A stretch of 64,000 bases of DNA, from contig NC_091675.1 of NCBI RefSeq assembly GCF_042453785.1, positions 21,562,501-21,626,500 on the forward strand, in the 5' to 3' direction. The notes under the pieces are model-generated. The model searched no databases, was not told the origin of the DNA, and saw only the letters and a program-made list of their open reading frames with translations. A program made the position numbers and the translations under genes. The stretch comes from Malus domestica (Eukaryota; Streptophyta; Magnoliopsida; Rosales; Rosaceae). Shown in pieces: positions 11,879 to 24,467 of this stretch (within the stretch, counting starts at the first letter, position 1; each line of letters opens with the position of its first letter).

Positions 11879-12762
11879 CTCCCACTCACCCAAATAGGAG
11901 TGGTGTCCTCACGTTCACATTCACTTGTCATCATCCCAAGTTCCCAACATTCTGACGTTCACAAAGAATGGATTAGCGACCCTACGAAAATATGTATAGC
12001 ATAGGAACAGAAAACTTTAAACTATTTGCATAGCAAATGAAAACGTTCTCTCGATAGCGTTTCATCTATACCCTAAATTGTTTTTCTAAAACACAGAACA
12101 AGACATTCCTTAATCCCTCGTGAAAAAGCAATGTATTTTCTCTCAAGCATTAAATGTAATCATGTTCTTGCCTTTTACGCAAATGTTGGCTAGCTAATGA
12201 GTTACATTATTAAAGTGGTGTAATAACAAACAGTCTTTCCTAAGCACTCATGTTAGTTCAAGTAGACTTGACCGCTTTCCCAGACACACCCCTTAGACAG
12301 TAATGATTGATGAGCATCTTCAAGTAAGTATGCAAAAACAATAGTCGGCAAGTATCCTCTTTCTGACATAGTCTTTAGTCCAAAGGGTACAAGTTGTTGG
12401 ATTCAAAAATCTAGTGGCTCACACAGTAATGAAGAAGGAATTTATTCATTACTCTAACTATTTTTTGGTCAACTTAAGCACATATAGTTGTCTGACTCTA
12501 GTCTCAAACATGTATGTTATGACGTAATCTCATATTTCAAATACGAGCATATCAATTTGTCTGAAACATATATTTGGTGCGTCATACGAATCTCAGCGCA
12601 GTTGCTATGCTAGCACCTGACCTGAATTTCTTGGCATAGATGCCATCCAGGCTCCTATATTAGTCAATTCACATTCAGCTATAACCAGGCTACTTGGAGT
12701 CATGGAAATATATACATGAATTATGCCAAGATCAACCTTCTCCATCATAAGGTCTCATCTTA

Positions 12763-13465
12763 GTCCATCTCTAACCGAATAAGGGTCAAATGGTCATGTT
12801 AGGCCATATTTTATATCATCTCCAACCAAGGGGGCCATAGGCCAAACATAGCTCTTTGACAAAAAACTCATCTCCAACCGAGAGGGCCAAAGAGCCATAG
12901 GCCAAACATAAACCCTCAATAATTTATTATTTTAATTGAATTAATATGGTTAACTACCATATTAAAATAAGATTTTCGGACATATTTTGAGTGTCACTTG
13001 TCTCAAAATGAATAAGCCTCATGATTTCTTATTTTTATATAATCTCAATAATTTTTCGAATAGGATTTCGAGTGACACGTGTCGCTAAAGTGAGTAACTC
13101 TCCAGATTACTTCTCTTTCTCCTTCATCTCTCTTGTTTTAATCTACCATTGCAGTTCGGCTTGAGTTAGAAAATTGTCCATTGAAACACCCTTTGACATA
13201 AAGAAAGCACGATAATGAAGAAAGCGTGGTATTCTTGCACCTGCCACAAAGTCATGCTTGACATTTTGACGCCAAGTGGGCCGAGCTGGAGGGCTGGCTG
13301 GTTGGTTGGCTAGCTGGCTGGAAATGGCCAACCAGCTGGCCTAATTTTGAGGTTTTGGCCTGGTGGGGTCCACAACCCTTTTAGCCTAGCCCTTGGTTGG
13401 AGACAGTTTTCGTGTCATTCCGAGCTATTCCTTTAGCTATTTGACAGGGTCGGTTGGAGATGGCC
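12763..13465. mobile_element. PIF/Harbinger-like non-autonomous element (nested)
   Basis: The ends are GTCCATCTCTAACCGA and TCGGTTGGAGATGGCC, near-perfect inverted repeats, each bordered by TTA (12760-12762 and 13466-13468). A 3-bp TTA duplication is the hallmark of PIF/Harbinger. The interior repeats the phrase CATCTCCAACCRAGRGGGCC near 12818 and 12870. Its right arm is similar to 30405-30515. No transposase is present. Confidence 0.75.
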
Positions 13466-14899
13466 TTAGTTCACTCTCTAAGGTGACATATCAAATAATA
13501 TACGTGCATTTTTTGTTGTACCAATTAAGTAATGCACTCGTCGGGATGCATCCTCTGCGCCCAGGACATATTCGGATGCACTATATTTGTCTAGGACATG
13601 AATGTTTCAACTTGCTCGTTATCTCAATATGCCAAGGTGAAGCATTCGTGTGAGTGAACCATTCAAAGTCCGGTGACATAATAAAGATGTGTTTGCATCA
13701 TTTCAATTCCATGTATGAAATGAGGCACTAAACATCAATCATAATGTCAAAAAGCAACTCTAGTCATGGTTTTAACCATGCTAGTTGCTTAAGATGCGTC
13801 TCTGGACTGCATCTTCTTTGTGCACTTCTAATTGAAACATTATTTCCGGTTAGAGCAATTTTAGGCGTGGACTAAAGCAGTTCCATTTCTGCATTCTAGT
13901 ATAGCTTCTCATCTCTAGGCTATCTAGTCTTTGCAAGATCCTTCAAACTTCGTCTTCAAACTTCAAGCTACGCCCCCTACGTACCCTACCCTCAAGGTTT
14001 TTGGCTAACTTGAACTCTATATATAGTGGTTTAGGCAATATAAGTTTGTTTCTCATCCTTTGAGAGAACATCTAGGTGCATCACCTCATATTATGTTGCC
14101 TTTCTTTCTCTTTTCATTGCTCATCCTTAAGGGATGTCTCTAGTCCACATCAAGGTGGCCAATAGAGAGGACAATGGTTCCACCGTGATATTAAAGAACT
14201 CTCTTCATTTAATCACACAAGTATTTTCAAAATTTCGCTTAACGAACACAATTAAGTCTAAGTTAATTTATGATCGCTCATATCAATATCAAGTGCATCA
14301 TAGAATTCTTTTCAACTTGCATAAGACAAAAATTTATAGTCGCATATCATATGACATAGCGCTCCATACTATTATTGTCAATTGTCATGAGATAATATAG
14401 AAAAAATTTATTGTTTCTCTCACTTTACTTGAAATGCATATCCTAGTCTTAAGGCATTTCTTTCTCTTCCAAGATGACCTTGAGTTCAGGAGTGGCTCAT
14501 ATGGTGACATCCAAGAACTTCTATATATAAGTCCCACTAGGACAAACTGAGAAGTTTCTAAGAACTCTATCAAACTCCATAGCATCTTAATTTTCTTTGC
14601 CTGTGTCTCACATCCAACTTGGAGATCAACTCGTATTTGAAGTGAAATCATAAAAGAAAAGGTGGTGCTCGTGAGTCTCCACATGACGCGACAACTACTA
14701 TAGTTGCGGCAACTACTATAGTGTCTTTGTTTTAGTAACGTAAATAAATAATAAAAAGGGAATTGTGGATTCTTGCACAATACATTTTTATGTATGTTAT
14801 GGCTTATGTAGTTTCGAGCCACATCCATTATTGATGAAAGTTCTCAGCTCATATATCAATTGAATGGCGAAAAACAAGAGCTATTAGCTCTAATACCAC

Positions 14900-15363
14900 T
14901 ATTAGAAACATATGAATATGCAACATATATAAGTACTCAAGATTTAGGGATTATACTTAGCAGAAAAACCTTAAGTCAAACAACCGTCTTGTTCTTACAA
15001 CCGTCTCGAGCGAGGAACCACGAAAACACACATGAATTGGGGCTTTCGTGTACAAGTTTGAGACATAAGGCGGTGAGTTGGCTACTTGGAATTGCTTCTA
15101 AGAGTTTCCTCTTAAGTCTCCCCCTCCATCTTGGTGAACCGAGTGTTTGGGAGAGTTTTGTGAGTGAGGAGGAAATTCCTTAAGACCTCTATTATAGTGG
15201 TCTAGCTAGGGTTTAGGGTGAAGGCTTGGAGGCTAAGGCAAGCCCATAATACCAAGCATATTCCTTGTATTTCAATTATAACAAATAATTAAAGATGTTA
15301 TCATAATCCATCTCCTATTTGGTGGATTATGTTTCTTTATAATCTAAATAAATAAAACTACCA
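14900..15363 (-). repeat. 5' LTR of minus-strand element
   Basis: 464 bp, bounded by the primer-site complement on its left and ending ...ACTACCA. The right edge lies 25 bp from the mannanase stop codon, so the insertion removed or replaced that gene's native 3' flank. Confidence 0.7.
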
Positions 15364-16627
15364 GTTTCCACCCAACCTTTCATCCCTTCTAATGGCCCTT
15401 GCCCTCTTCCACATCCGAGCATTTCTTATCCGCGCAAAAGATCTTCCGAATCTGATTGAGCTTGTGAGACTGTTGAGCAATCACATTTGCTGTTGAGGGA
15501 CTCTGACTCAGAACTATGTCGTATCCATCACGGAAAGAGTCCATGCCTTCAGTGAGAAGTTGCCAGAATAGTCCCCCAGCAGCTGCTCCTCCTCTTTTCG
15601 CCAAAAAGTATATCTTGGAGTACACGGTATTGAAGAGCAAGTCTCTTTGGTAAGTTCTGAAACCGAGATCTTTCCAAGACTTCCCAAACTCTGCAATGTA
15701 TATCGGCTTTTGAAGAATGTTCTGTGCAACTTGGATGTGGGTGTTGAGCCAGTTGTTCGAGAAAACGACCTGATGTTGATCATTAGAGCTACCCAACCTG
15801 CTCAAGCAAAAACCGGCATAAGTACACCGCTAAGAAAGTTGACATGATCCTGCAAGTTAAGGAATGTTTACCATTGATCAGGATAAGAATGAATTGTTGT
15901 GAAATCGATCCCAGGAATCCTATTATTCGCGATAAATTCTGTTCCAATATTATAACCAGGATTGAGACTCATCCTCTGAGGTATTTCTTGTCCATAAAAT
16001 CCCTCTAGACCAACTTCCAATAAGTGGTTTCTATCTATTGACTTCACATGTGAAGCCATTTCCTTTATCCAAGCCTGTTAGTATGAACACCAATTGTAGA
16101 AATCTGACATGAAATGAAAAAATCCATCTTAAATTAGAAATGCACAACACATAAAAGTGGTAGCTCTCTCAAAAGCATTTATTCTAATTCTCGAGGAGAA
16201 AAACTTATGTAAGGGCAACCCCATCACGTCATTTATAAGGCAGCTCTCTCAAAAGCATGGGATCCCTTGTATTTTAGTCTCACTTAACTCCACATTCGTC
16301 CCACCCAATGTGAAAGTTATCCTAGTCAGACAGCCTTATCCTCTATAAGAGCTATGATTAGTTTATATTTTTGCTTTTCCTAGAAACTTGGTTTAAGAAA
16401 GAGGAAATTTGATAGCCATGTTTTTTTTAACCTGAATAGTCCTTCCTGAAGGATCTGATGAGCATCTAGGCTCATTAATAAGTTCCCATGCCATAATTGT
16501 TGGGTCATCTTTGTAATGAACTCCAATGTAGCTGTTATATCTGTTAACAACAGTCTGAAAAAAATATTGATCAGAATTAGAAATGAAGATCATGCATATT
16601 CATAAACAGAAAAGGCTCTTCGCATAC

Positions 16628-16766
16628 TCTCAAGGCTCGTTTGGTTCTTAGGATCGGATTTGGATTGGATAATATATTTATACCCAAGGTTTGTTGAGTA
16701 ACTAGTATCTTCAACATAAGTTGGATTTTATGAGTTATCCAATCTAATCCTAGAGACTATACGAAC
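16628..16766. mobile_element. MITE in mannanase intron 2
   Basis: Ends GGCTCGTTTGGTTCTTAGGA and TCCTAGAGACTATACGAAC are imperfect inverted repeats. Inner GGATTGGATAA and TTATCCAATCTAATCC extend the foldback. No coding capacity. Confidence 0.55.
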
Positions 16767-17261
16767 ACTGATTGCTTTCACTTACAGTTACATGGTTCTT
16801 GTAGTAACCCTTCACAACAGGGTTCCTGAAGAAATCATCATCAGATGTGAGGTACTGCCCTTTCCTTCTTGCCCAATTCACATACTGCTTTCTTCCTCCA
16901 AAGTTCTCATAGTTGTTCACCAAGCTTAATATCATCTTAATCTCATACCTTCTGGCCTCAGCTATCACAAAATCCAACCCCTTCAAACCAAATTACTAAA
17001 ATCACCATTAGTGCAAACTTCAAAAATCTTTGGCGCCGGTGCTGCCTAAGATTGGATTAGATAACTCAACAAATTAAAAGTACGTTGAAGGAAGAAAATG
17101 CCTAGGGTTAGATGGATCACTCGTGAATGAAACTCAGCTCATTCAATCCACACAAAATGGTAGGATCAACACCTTCTAGTTATAAACTAATCCATCTAAT
17201 TCCTTCATTTAGGACAAACTTTAATAGTTGGCCTTCATTTCTTACTTCAGCATACCTTGAG

Positions 17262-17376
17262 GCCTTGTTTGGTAACTACGAGTGAACTGGAATAGGTAAC
17301 TCACTGTATGCATACTTCAATATAGTGTGTTATCCATTCCAATCCAATTGTAAAGACCAAACGAGGCCTAGTTCAG
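17262..17376. mobile_element. MITE in mannanase intron 1
   Basis: Short element with terminal inverted repeats AGGCCTTGTTTGGT and ACCAAACGAGGCCT. The GTTTGG terminal core is shared with the intron 2 element and the Tourist-like elements at 23580 and 52891. Target duplication not clear. Confidence 0.55.
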
Positions 17377-17793
17377 TGAGTTATCCAATCCAATCATAGG
17401 GCGCCGAGAGCAACAGATAGGAAAAACAAAGAGTAAAGCAGACCAAGTATGAGAGGAGGAACCTTAAACATGTGCTCGTTGTAGGAGCCAGGGGAGAACT
17501 GAAGAGGCATGTAACCTCCATCACTGAAAGCCCAAGTTCTAGCCACGGTGAGTCCGTCTAGTTGCTTCGCGGAAAGCAGACGAGACTTTGTGCCTCCGAG
17601 ATGGGTCAGAAGCCACATACATGAGCCAGTAGCCATTGAAGCCGTTTGCATAGTAAGGGTTGCCGTTAAGAAGAAAATGCACTCCCCTTACTCTGATGAA
17701 ATCATCACCTGCTGCTGAAACATGGATGGGACTAATAAAACATTGTTGGTGTATTATAATTGCTAAAAGAAGAGCAATAGAAGGATGCTTCAT

Positions 17794-18578
17794 CTTCTCT
17801 AAAATGTAGATGTAATGTTATTGCAGTTGGATAAAAAGCTTGGAGGTGAATTTGGTTGTCTTGTTTTACAATTGCAAATGTGCAAATAAATAGAGAAGAA
17901 GGAAACTAGTCACCCATGCAGCAGAGCAGAGGAACCGCCGAATTGGGTAGGGGCATATGTGACAAGTCACCTATTTTTAAGACATACGCAAGGAGAATGA
18001 TTTAAATAACATGGGTACACCATTACGTTTGCATCTTGTGTCAATGAAATAAGATATGTGTAAAGTTTTGTCCTTATGTCATTGTGTTATAGGCATGGAA
18101 CGCCACATAATGTGTACCCGTATCTTGTAAATTGTTCACATACACAGAAAATCCTTGCATTAAGGTTTATTTGGTGCCACTTCATTCGTTCGCCATGACA
18201 CACACGACACGAGGGGGGATTCCCTATATTTAGGTTTTATTCCATGCCACGTCATCTCTCCGCCCTAGACACACACAAGGGAATCCCAAGTGCAAGGACC
18301 AGAAAAAACGGGCGTTCGTGTAACATGCTATACGAGGTAGTGATCAATTTCAAACGCTCTAAGCTTCGCCCATGCGCGTTTAGGAAGATTGGCAGCAAAC
18401 CATCCACCCAACCCTACCCACCTAGCGGTCGTCCATCTTACAACCTTTTTATGTGTATTTTGAGCAGACCAATGACGTAACACAAAAGACCCTAATCAAG
18501 AATCTCTCAAAACCAGAGCCGAAAATGAACCATTTCGTCTTCCTTGTACAATTGTATCCTCATGGTAAATTTTCTTCA
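17794..18578. other. gene-free interval upstream of mannanase
   Basis: Contains the presumed promoter of the mannanase gene. A diverged local duplication of about 55 bp (18165-18218 and 18229-18284) shares a TTTATTYSRTGCCACKTCAT-like core and ACACACA. No gene recognised. Confidence 0.45.
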
Positions 18579-18731
18579 GGAAAACTAATGAAAATGGCTT
18601 GAAAATTTTGAGTTTTAACGATAAGGACAAAATAAAGGGTAAAGTGAATAGTACCAGAATTGACTTTTTAATGTAAAAATGTAATTTTTCGTTAAAGTAA
18701 ACAATACCGGGAGCTTTTCGTTAAAATTCTC
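18579..18731 (+). mobile_element. 153-bp MITE, family A copy 2
   Basis: Same unit as 8131-8283 with a few substitutions, flanked by an exact 10-bp direct repeat ATTTTCTTCA (18569-18578 and 18732-18741). The flanking repeat is the clearest proof that the unit transposes. Confidence 0.9.
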
Positions 18732-19892
18732 ATTTTCTTCACCCAAACTTACTCTAAGAAGAGGCCTTGTCCTCTTTGCTGAGCTTTAATGCAACATTTG
18801 TAGGTAGACGCCAAATAAATTGTAGTCCCGTAATCAAACACTCAGCTACCTGTTGCTGTTCCAACAATGCAGAAAATATTATGGTTCCAAATTTATTTGC
18901 TAGATTTATGTCCATGGAAACTTCAATGGCAAACATGTGGAGTTCATTGAAAGACTAAGTTTGAAAACGTTTTCAAATTAATATTAAAGGCAAGGCTTAA
19001 TTGTAACTATGACTCCTGGACGATACCACGAGTTGCATTTTCGTTCCTGTATTCGAGTATAAGATTTAGTAATCCTCAAACTAGAATGGTCTCAGAAACA
19101 CCAGTAATACTAGTACGGTTACGAGTTACAATACAAGAAACAAGTACAGTATTGCTGAAAAGTTCCATTCTTTTTGTCTACTACATTTGGGGATCAATTC
19201 GTGGTTTGTATACAACTTACTAAACAGACAACAAAAAGCACCAATTCTTGATTTATATATGACTTACTATCGATTCAATGTCTTCTCATTTTCGTTGTTT
19301 ATGAAAATTTGAAACCAACACCCATTCGGGCATATTTTTTTACTTTAATTTGTTTCAAAGTTTTAACTTTTTATGTTTCCTTATCTACCCACCAGGGCCA
19401 CCAAACGCATTATCATTTTCTAGGAAGGTTTTTCGCACAACATTTATATCTGTTCGACTATTTGGCTTCTTTTATTTCTGTCAAAATTTGACTCTTTGGC
19501 TTTGGCCTACATTAAATTGGCGCCATTTGCGGGTCTTGACATGATGGTGACACGTGGCAAGTCAAAGTCATGTCTGACCATCACTTAAAGTGATGATGCC
19601 TCCCACCGTTCAACTGCCTCAAACATCCCACGTTATGGGAAACTTACCTACACTTCTGGGATGCCATTGCAACGCTAGTGTCATCGTGGGAGTGTAGGGT
19701 TTAATACTTGCCTTTATATTATTAAATCAGAATGTCAAAATGGCACACTAACTGCATACGGAATATATGCCACCTTCGTTCTGGGCCATTGTGCATATGT
19801 TTGAACAGTGACATGCATCTCTACAAAGCCTGGGATAAACAAGATTAGAGGGCTTACTGAGCCCACTTGTGTGTGTGTGAGAGAAATAGGGA

Positions 19893-19935
<43 letters not shown>

Positions 19936-20187
19936 AAGGGGGTTCTACAAGTAACAAAATCTTTGGCTCTGGGAAAATGCCATTGCTTTACAGCCTTACA
20001 GGAATGCTTGCGACTATCTTCCCAATGAGATTACAATATACCCTACTCCAGAAAACAAAAGGAAACGGGAGGCATCTACGTTAATCAACGACATCAAAAC
20101 CATCTCAGAGATAACATACAATTTTGTGGCAAAATGATACGGCCATCGTCACTTGTGTACTCCAATGGATACGGATTGGCCCTGACA
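18732..20187. other. gene-free interval
   Basis: No supported gene. It holds a GA microsatellite (19895-19932) and, at its right end, the 3' flank of the ERA gene. Short open frames here lack start context, codon pattern or recognisable domains. Confidence 0.5.
19895..19932. repeat. (GA)n microsatellite
   Basis: About 19 GA dinucleotides in an uninterrupted run, preceded by a short GTGTGT stretch. Confidence 0.95.
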
Positions 20188-23134
20188 TTATAATGTTTGA
20201 ATTTGACCCCCATAGCCATAATTCTTCAAAAGCACTTCGTCTTGCCGCCAATTCTCTTTAACCTTCACTACAACCTGTTTAAAGCATGAATAATAGTCCT
20301 GTAAGGCGCATATTTTCTATATATGACATGACGAATGAAGTAAAAGTGAGGAGATAATGCAGCAGCTAAACTGCCCACAGTGATTGAATGCATTAAGCAC
20401 AGGACAATGGCCAATTAAAGGATAAAGTTAACATAGTTTGTGCACAAAGATTGTTCATGGTGTAACTTGGCACCTCTAGGAAGACTTTCTTCTGCAAGAA
20501 ATTTTCTATGTCAAGCCGCGCAGCTGTTGCAAGTAGTTTCAGAGCTCTCCCTTCCTACGAAATTATTCAGGACACAAAATCAGCAGACAAGCTATCTCTT
20601 CCTACAGTGATGGCACATGAAAGCTCTGTGGCTTTGTGTGATACATACCTTTACAACCCATATTAAATCTTTGATCAAGAAAATAAATGATAAATTAATT
20701 TGAATATAATTTACACGTCCTTTTGCAAGCATTTGCACTTGAAAATTTCATCTTCCAGCTTATTATTTCATAATTGCTAAAAAAAGCCACGGTATTGCAA
20801 CTGAAGATTACTTACTTTTCCAATAACAATGATCTTCTGTGAGTTTTTTTCAACGACAATTTCCACTTGTATAAAATCCTTCGCCATTGGCCTAGTTTTG
20901 TAGCTCACGACATTCACCTGGAGAAAAGAAACTATAAATATTATCATTTTATTCTGTTTCTTTCTAGGGATAGGATACCATTCTTCACAAGCCAAACCTT
21001 TTGAGCTTCTATACTACATACCTGACATGAATAAGGAATCTCTTTGCGGTACTGCATAAAGATCTTTTCTCGAACAATTTCGGATACAAAGAATCTTTCT
21101 GGGTGCTCACTGACAATGTCCTGAGGACTCATAGGGAATAAAGATAAGTATTTCCATAATGAAAATAGCACTTGTGGATATTCTTGACATCTAAATATAC
21201 ACTTTGAATAAGCATACGGAAGATGGATTTTTACTCCTGCTTAAAAAGAACTAACTTTCAAAAGTTCTACACTGATATAGTTTTCTTCTTTGGGATGGAA
21301 AGCATTGTGAAACTAATGCCAGAAAACCTACAACTGAAGCTATTTTCTTTTATTAATTCTATGTTCCCTTAGAATGGAGGTCTGATTGTATAGATAGTCT
21401 TATGACATTCATAACCATTTTGCAATTTCGACACAACTCATGATGGTTGGGATAAGGCAAGAATAGAACATTCGCAACCATAAAATAGGAACACCATTAA
21501 GAAATTCAGTTTCAAAAGAAAGGAAAGGCAACCATGAGTCTATAACATGAAATTCCAAGTACCTTCGGATAATATGCTGGCCCAAAAGGAAGTTTTGATA
21601 AAATCCATTGCTTGACGTCTTCCACTCCCTGTCCAAGTTTGGCACTCACGGGTATGACCTCATCAACGTTTGTAAATTTCTCATACCACTGTAAAAGATG
21701 TAATTCTTATTTAGGCTCAACAGGAAGCTTAAACAACAAGATCCAGAATTACGTGTGTAGTTATACACGTAAACAAATACTGACCTCTAGTTTCTTTGCA
21801 ATTTCACCAGGTTTAATCAAATCCTTCTTATTCATAACCAACAAAATGGGTGGCAAGCTTTCCGTCTGGTTACCCATGCCTTCTTCCAGCACTTCATCAA
21901 TCTAGAAATGAGAAAACGATCTAAGGACAAGATGGTAAAGTTTCATAGGTAATCCTACAAATGAAGAAGCATACTTTTTCAGGCACTTTACATGCATCAA
22001 CAAGAACAACTACACAATCCGCATTAACCGCAGCACTGCGAACATTCTTCATCATCATCGAATCCAACTTGTGCATTCTCTTCTCCATAACACCCGGTGT
22101 GTCATAAAGTATCATCTGCAAACAAATCAATGTCAGAGCCATATGCTTTACCAAAACTTCCGAAACCATCAATAGAGTATTATTTCTGTCCAAACCAAGA
22201 TACTAGTCGGCTCTTATTTATAAGACACTACAAAATTAAATCTTGAACCTAAAAATATGAATCCTGAATCACTGCTCGGGGAACCATCAAATGGGTACAC
22301 CTCAAACCCTCAGAAACTTAACCGCATTTACCATTTCCATTATGTTTCCTTATATGACAAGTAACCAAACTACACCGTGGTTATAGTTTATAACAACATA
22401 TGAACCACAACATTTCTCACAGCTTTCAATGAGACTTTAATACAAATACATATAAACAACTGAAACAAAACCAACAATAATATCAGCTACCTGATAGTCT
22501 GTGCCAGAACATATACCGAGAATTCGATGCCGGGTAGTCTGAGGTTTATCAGTAACAATGGACAACTTCTGACCAACCATTTGATTCGAGAGCGTACTCT
22601 TTCCCACATTCGGCTTCCCCAGCACAGCCACGTACCCTGCATCTTTCACTCAATCAAATCCACAATGCCAACTCTTAAATAAAACCCAAAATTCCTCTGC
22701 TAAAATTAATCAAAACCCAGAAGATATTTTATCATTTTCTTACCGCTCCGATGATTCGGGTCAGCGGCATCTTCGAGCTCCTCCATCTCGTACTCATCCA
22801 GCAAAGCCATGTTTCTGTCTGGCTTCTCACTCAGAGACAGCAACGACGACTCGTCCTCCGAGAAATCGTACTCTTCTTCTTCCTCCTCCTCTGCATCTTC
22901 TTCTTCTTCATGGGCTTGTTCTTGTTCGGTGATCCCGAACCGTTGATTTGTGGCTGCATACGCAAGTTTTGGGGTCCAATTTCTTCGATATTTTGACTGG
23001 AATTGTGGGTTTATAGAGAAATGGGCGAAGAGAGAGGTGTGGTGGTCTTGGGTTGCGAGGAATTTGGAGTGGCGGTAGTGGGTGAGGGGGTTTTCTCTGG
23101 GAGGAATTGCGGACATGTGCAGAACTAGCTCCAT
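20188..23134 (-). CDS. ERA: GTPase ERA-like, chloroplastic
   Basis: Nine exons on the minus strand: 22744-23134, 22491-22642, 21975-22115, 21785-21901, 21563-21688, 21022-21120, 20816-20917, 20474-20554, 20188-20274. All have GT/AG borders and they join in frame to 1296 bp, 431 residues. ERA binds 16S-type rRNA and helps small-subunit ribosome assembly. Motifs: G1 GKPNVGKS (139-146), G3 DTPG (186-189), G4 NKKD (252-255), G5 SAK (282-284), then a C-terminal KH-like RNA-binding region (about 320-410). The first ~130 residues form a basic, Ser/Thr-rich plastid-transit-like leader and a very acidic linker ([20 protein letters not shown]). No defect seen. Plastid targeting is inferred from the leader. 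Confidence 0.95.
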
Positions 23135-23184
23135 TGTCGGAGCTCCGGAGTTTCTGATAATTCTCTTCCCACTCTGTCATATCT

Positions 23185-23579
23185 TACCTGTGGATAAACC
23201 TCTGGAACGACGCCGTTTTTTTTTCCCATTTTTTTCTACCGTTTTCTCTGGAACCTATATTCACGTTATTATTGTATTCAAATTACCTTTCGTTATTAGA
23301 TAAATTTAACTTTCGAGATTTGTATATAATAAATGGACATAAATTTCATAATTTAAATTCATTCAACGCAACAGAATAAATAAAACGTTAAACATTACTA
23401 CCACTTGATAATGATGAGCAAAATTACCCATTTCAATTTTTTTTCTTTTCCCTTTGACAAAATAATGATAACTCTCGAAATGTAAGAATATTTGGTTTAC
23501 GAACTAAAAACATATAAACAACCTACAACTTTCCATTTGGGTGAACGAAAAGCCGAATTAATCAGGTCGTTAAGATTAA
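23185..23579. other. ERA upstream region
   Basis: AT-rich sequence between the ERA start and the next transposon, presumably holding the ERA promoter. No gene seen. Confidence 0.4.
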
Positions 23580-23932
23580 GACCTAGTTTGGGAGTGAGGT
23601 GCTTAAAAAAAAAGCACCCATGAAAAAAAGCTGTGAGGGTTTTAGGTGTTTGGTAAACTGAAAAAAAAGGGCTTATTTTGGAAGCTGCTGTGAGAATAAG
23701 CTGAAATCAAAGGAAAAAGCTGAAGCTGCTATTTGCAGCTTTGGAAAAATGGCTTTTTTTCAAAGCACACGGAGCTACAGGGCTTCTTTAATGAAAAGAC
23801 CCACTATTTGACTGCTTTTTTTTCCAAAAGCACTTTTACAAAAAAGTTTACTAAACACTCTGCTGATTTATTTTACAGCCGCTTATTTTCACAGCAGCTT
23901 TTTTTCAAAGCACAGCAATACCAAACCAGCCC
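23580..23932. mobile_element. Tourist-like MITE, family B copy 1
   Basis: 353 bp bounded by TAA on both sides (23577-23579, 23933-23935). The ends GACCTAGTTTGG and CCAAACCAGCCC are imperfect inverted repeats. The interior is rich in AGCAGCTT/AAGCTGCT motifs able to fold back. A second copy lies at 52891-53227. TAA duplication and GTTTGG termini fit PIF/Harbinger MITEs. Confidence 0.75.
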
Positions 23933-23935
23933 TAA

Positions 23936-24467
23936 GCCCAAGCATGATTCCCTTCAAAAGGGTAACTGGTCAGCGAGAAACTAATTCGGATAAGTCGGTT
24001 GCATGATTCCCTCCACGGTAATAGGGCAGAAAATTGCTGAATCAAACTGCGAAAACCCAATTCGGTTCAAACTGAAATTGCAAAAACATGGAATACGGGC
24101 AAATCAAACTGCAGGTCAAATAGCCTTCGACCAAAAATTCCAAGGGTTGTGTAGCACCGTGAACAAGCACTATTTCCAAAACTGAATACTTATCGGGCAA
24201 ACAAATTGTGTATAATTGCTTTGAGACAACCCAAAGCTTCAAACTTTATGACTTCCTAATTGTGATCTATAAACCTTCCAATATGCCAGTAAGGGCCAAA
24301 ACTTGAACTATTTGCTGTAGAAACGTACATCCTCAGATCAAAGGAAAATCTGACTTGTAAAAGAGCGAGAGAATGTTAATCCACAAAGGGTGTGGCATAT
24401 TAAAAGACCTTTTACTTTCTCCTCCTGTTTTATGGCATAGGGTCACGGTTGCTACGTAAAGTTGTTA
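23936..24467. other. 3' flank of the coiled-coil gene
   Basis: Probably includes the 3' UTR of the gene ending at 24468. No other feature recognised. Confidence 0.4.

Larger units (their letters stand above)
11563..15363 (-). mobile_element. degenerate minus-strand LTR retrotransposon, non-coding
   Basis: Two direct repeats (about 11563-11878 and 14900-15363) share blocks such as GAATTGGGGCTTTCGTGTA and a common TAATCTAAATAAATAAAACTA end. On the minus strand the right repeat is followed by TGGTATTAGAGCT (complement at 14887-14899), a tRNA-Met-type primer site. On the same strand a purine tract (AGTGGGAGA) precedes TGTTAG at the start of the other repeat. This gives orientation and LTR identity. 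The ~3 kb interior has no gag or pol that I can see and holds a nested Harbinger-like element, so it is a non-autonomous or gutted copia-type copy. The left LTR is truncated. Confidence 0.7.
15389..17793 (-). pseudogene. mannan endo-1,4-beta-mannosidase (GH5), frameshifted
   Basis: Five exons on the minus strand: 17463-17793, 16786-16980, 16432-16554, 15872-16074, 15389-15797; introns have GT/AG ends. Plant GH5 mannanases cut beta-1,4-mannan in cell walls. A hydrophobic N-terminus (IALLLAIIIHQQCF) is a likely secretion signal. The acid/base Glu in WELINEP and the nucleophile Glu in IAEFGKSW are both present. Exon 1 is 331 bp, but the next exon starts in phase 0, and the frame breaks near 17560 between SSAFREAT and DGLTVARTW, as after a 2-bp deletion. 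With that repaired the length would be about 420 residues, normal for the family. I therefore call it a pseudogene, unless the base is a sequencing error. Introns 1 and 2 contain MITEs. Confidence 0.85.

Noticed and set aside
22751..22996. + strand open frame opposite ERA exon 1
   Set aside because: The Phe/Leu run is the reverse complement of the acidic GAA/GAG stretch of ERA.
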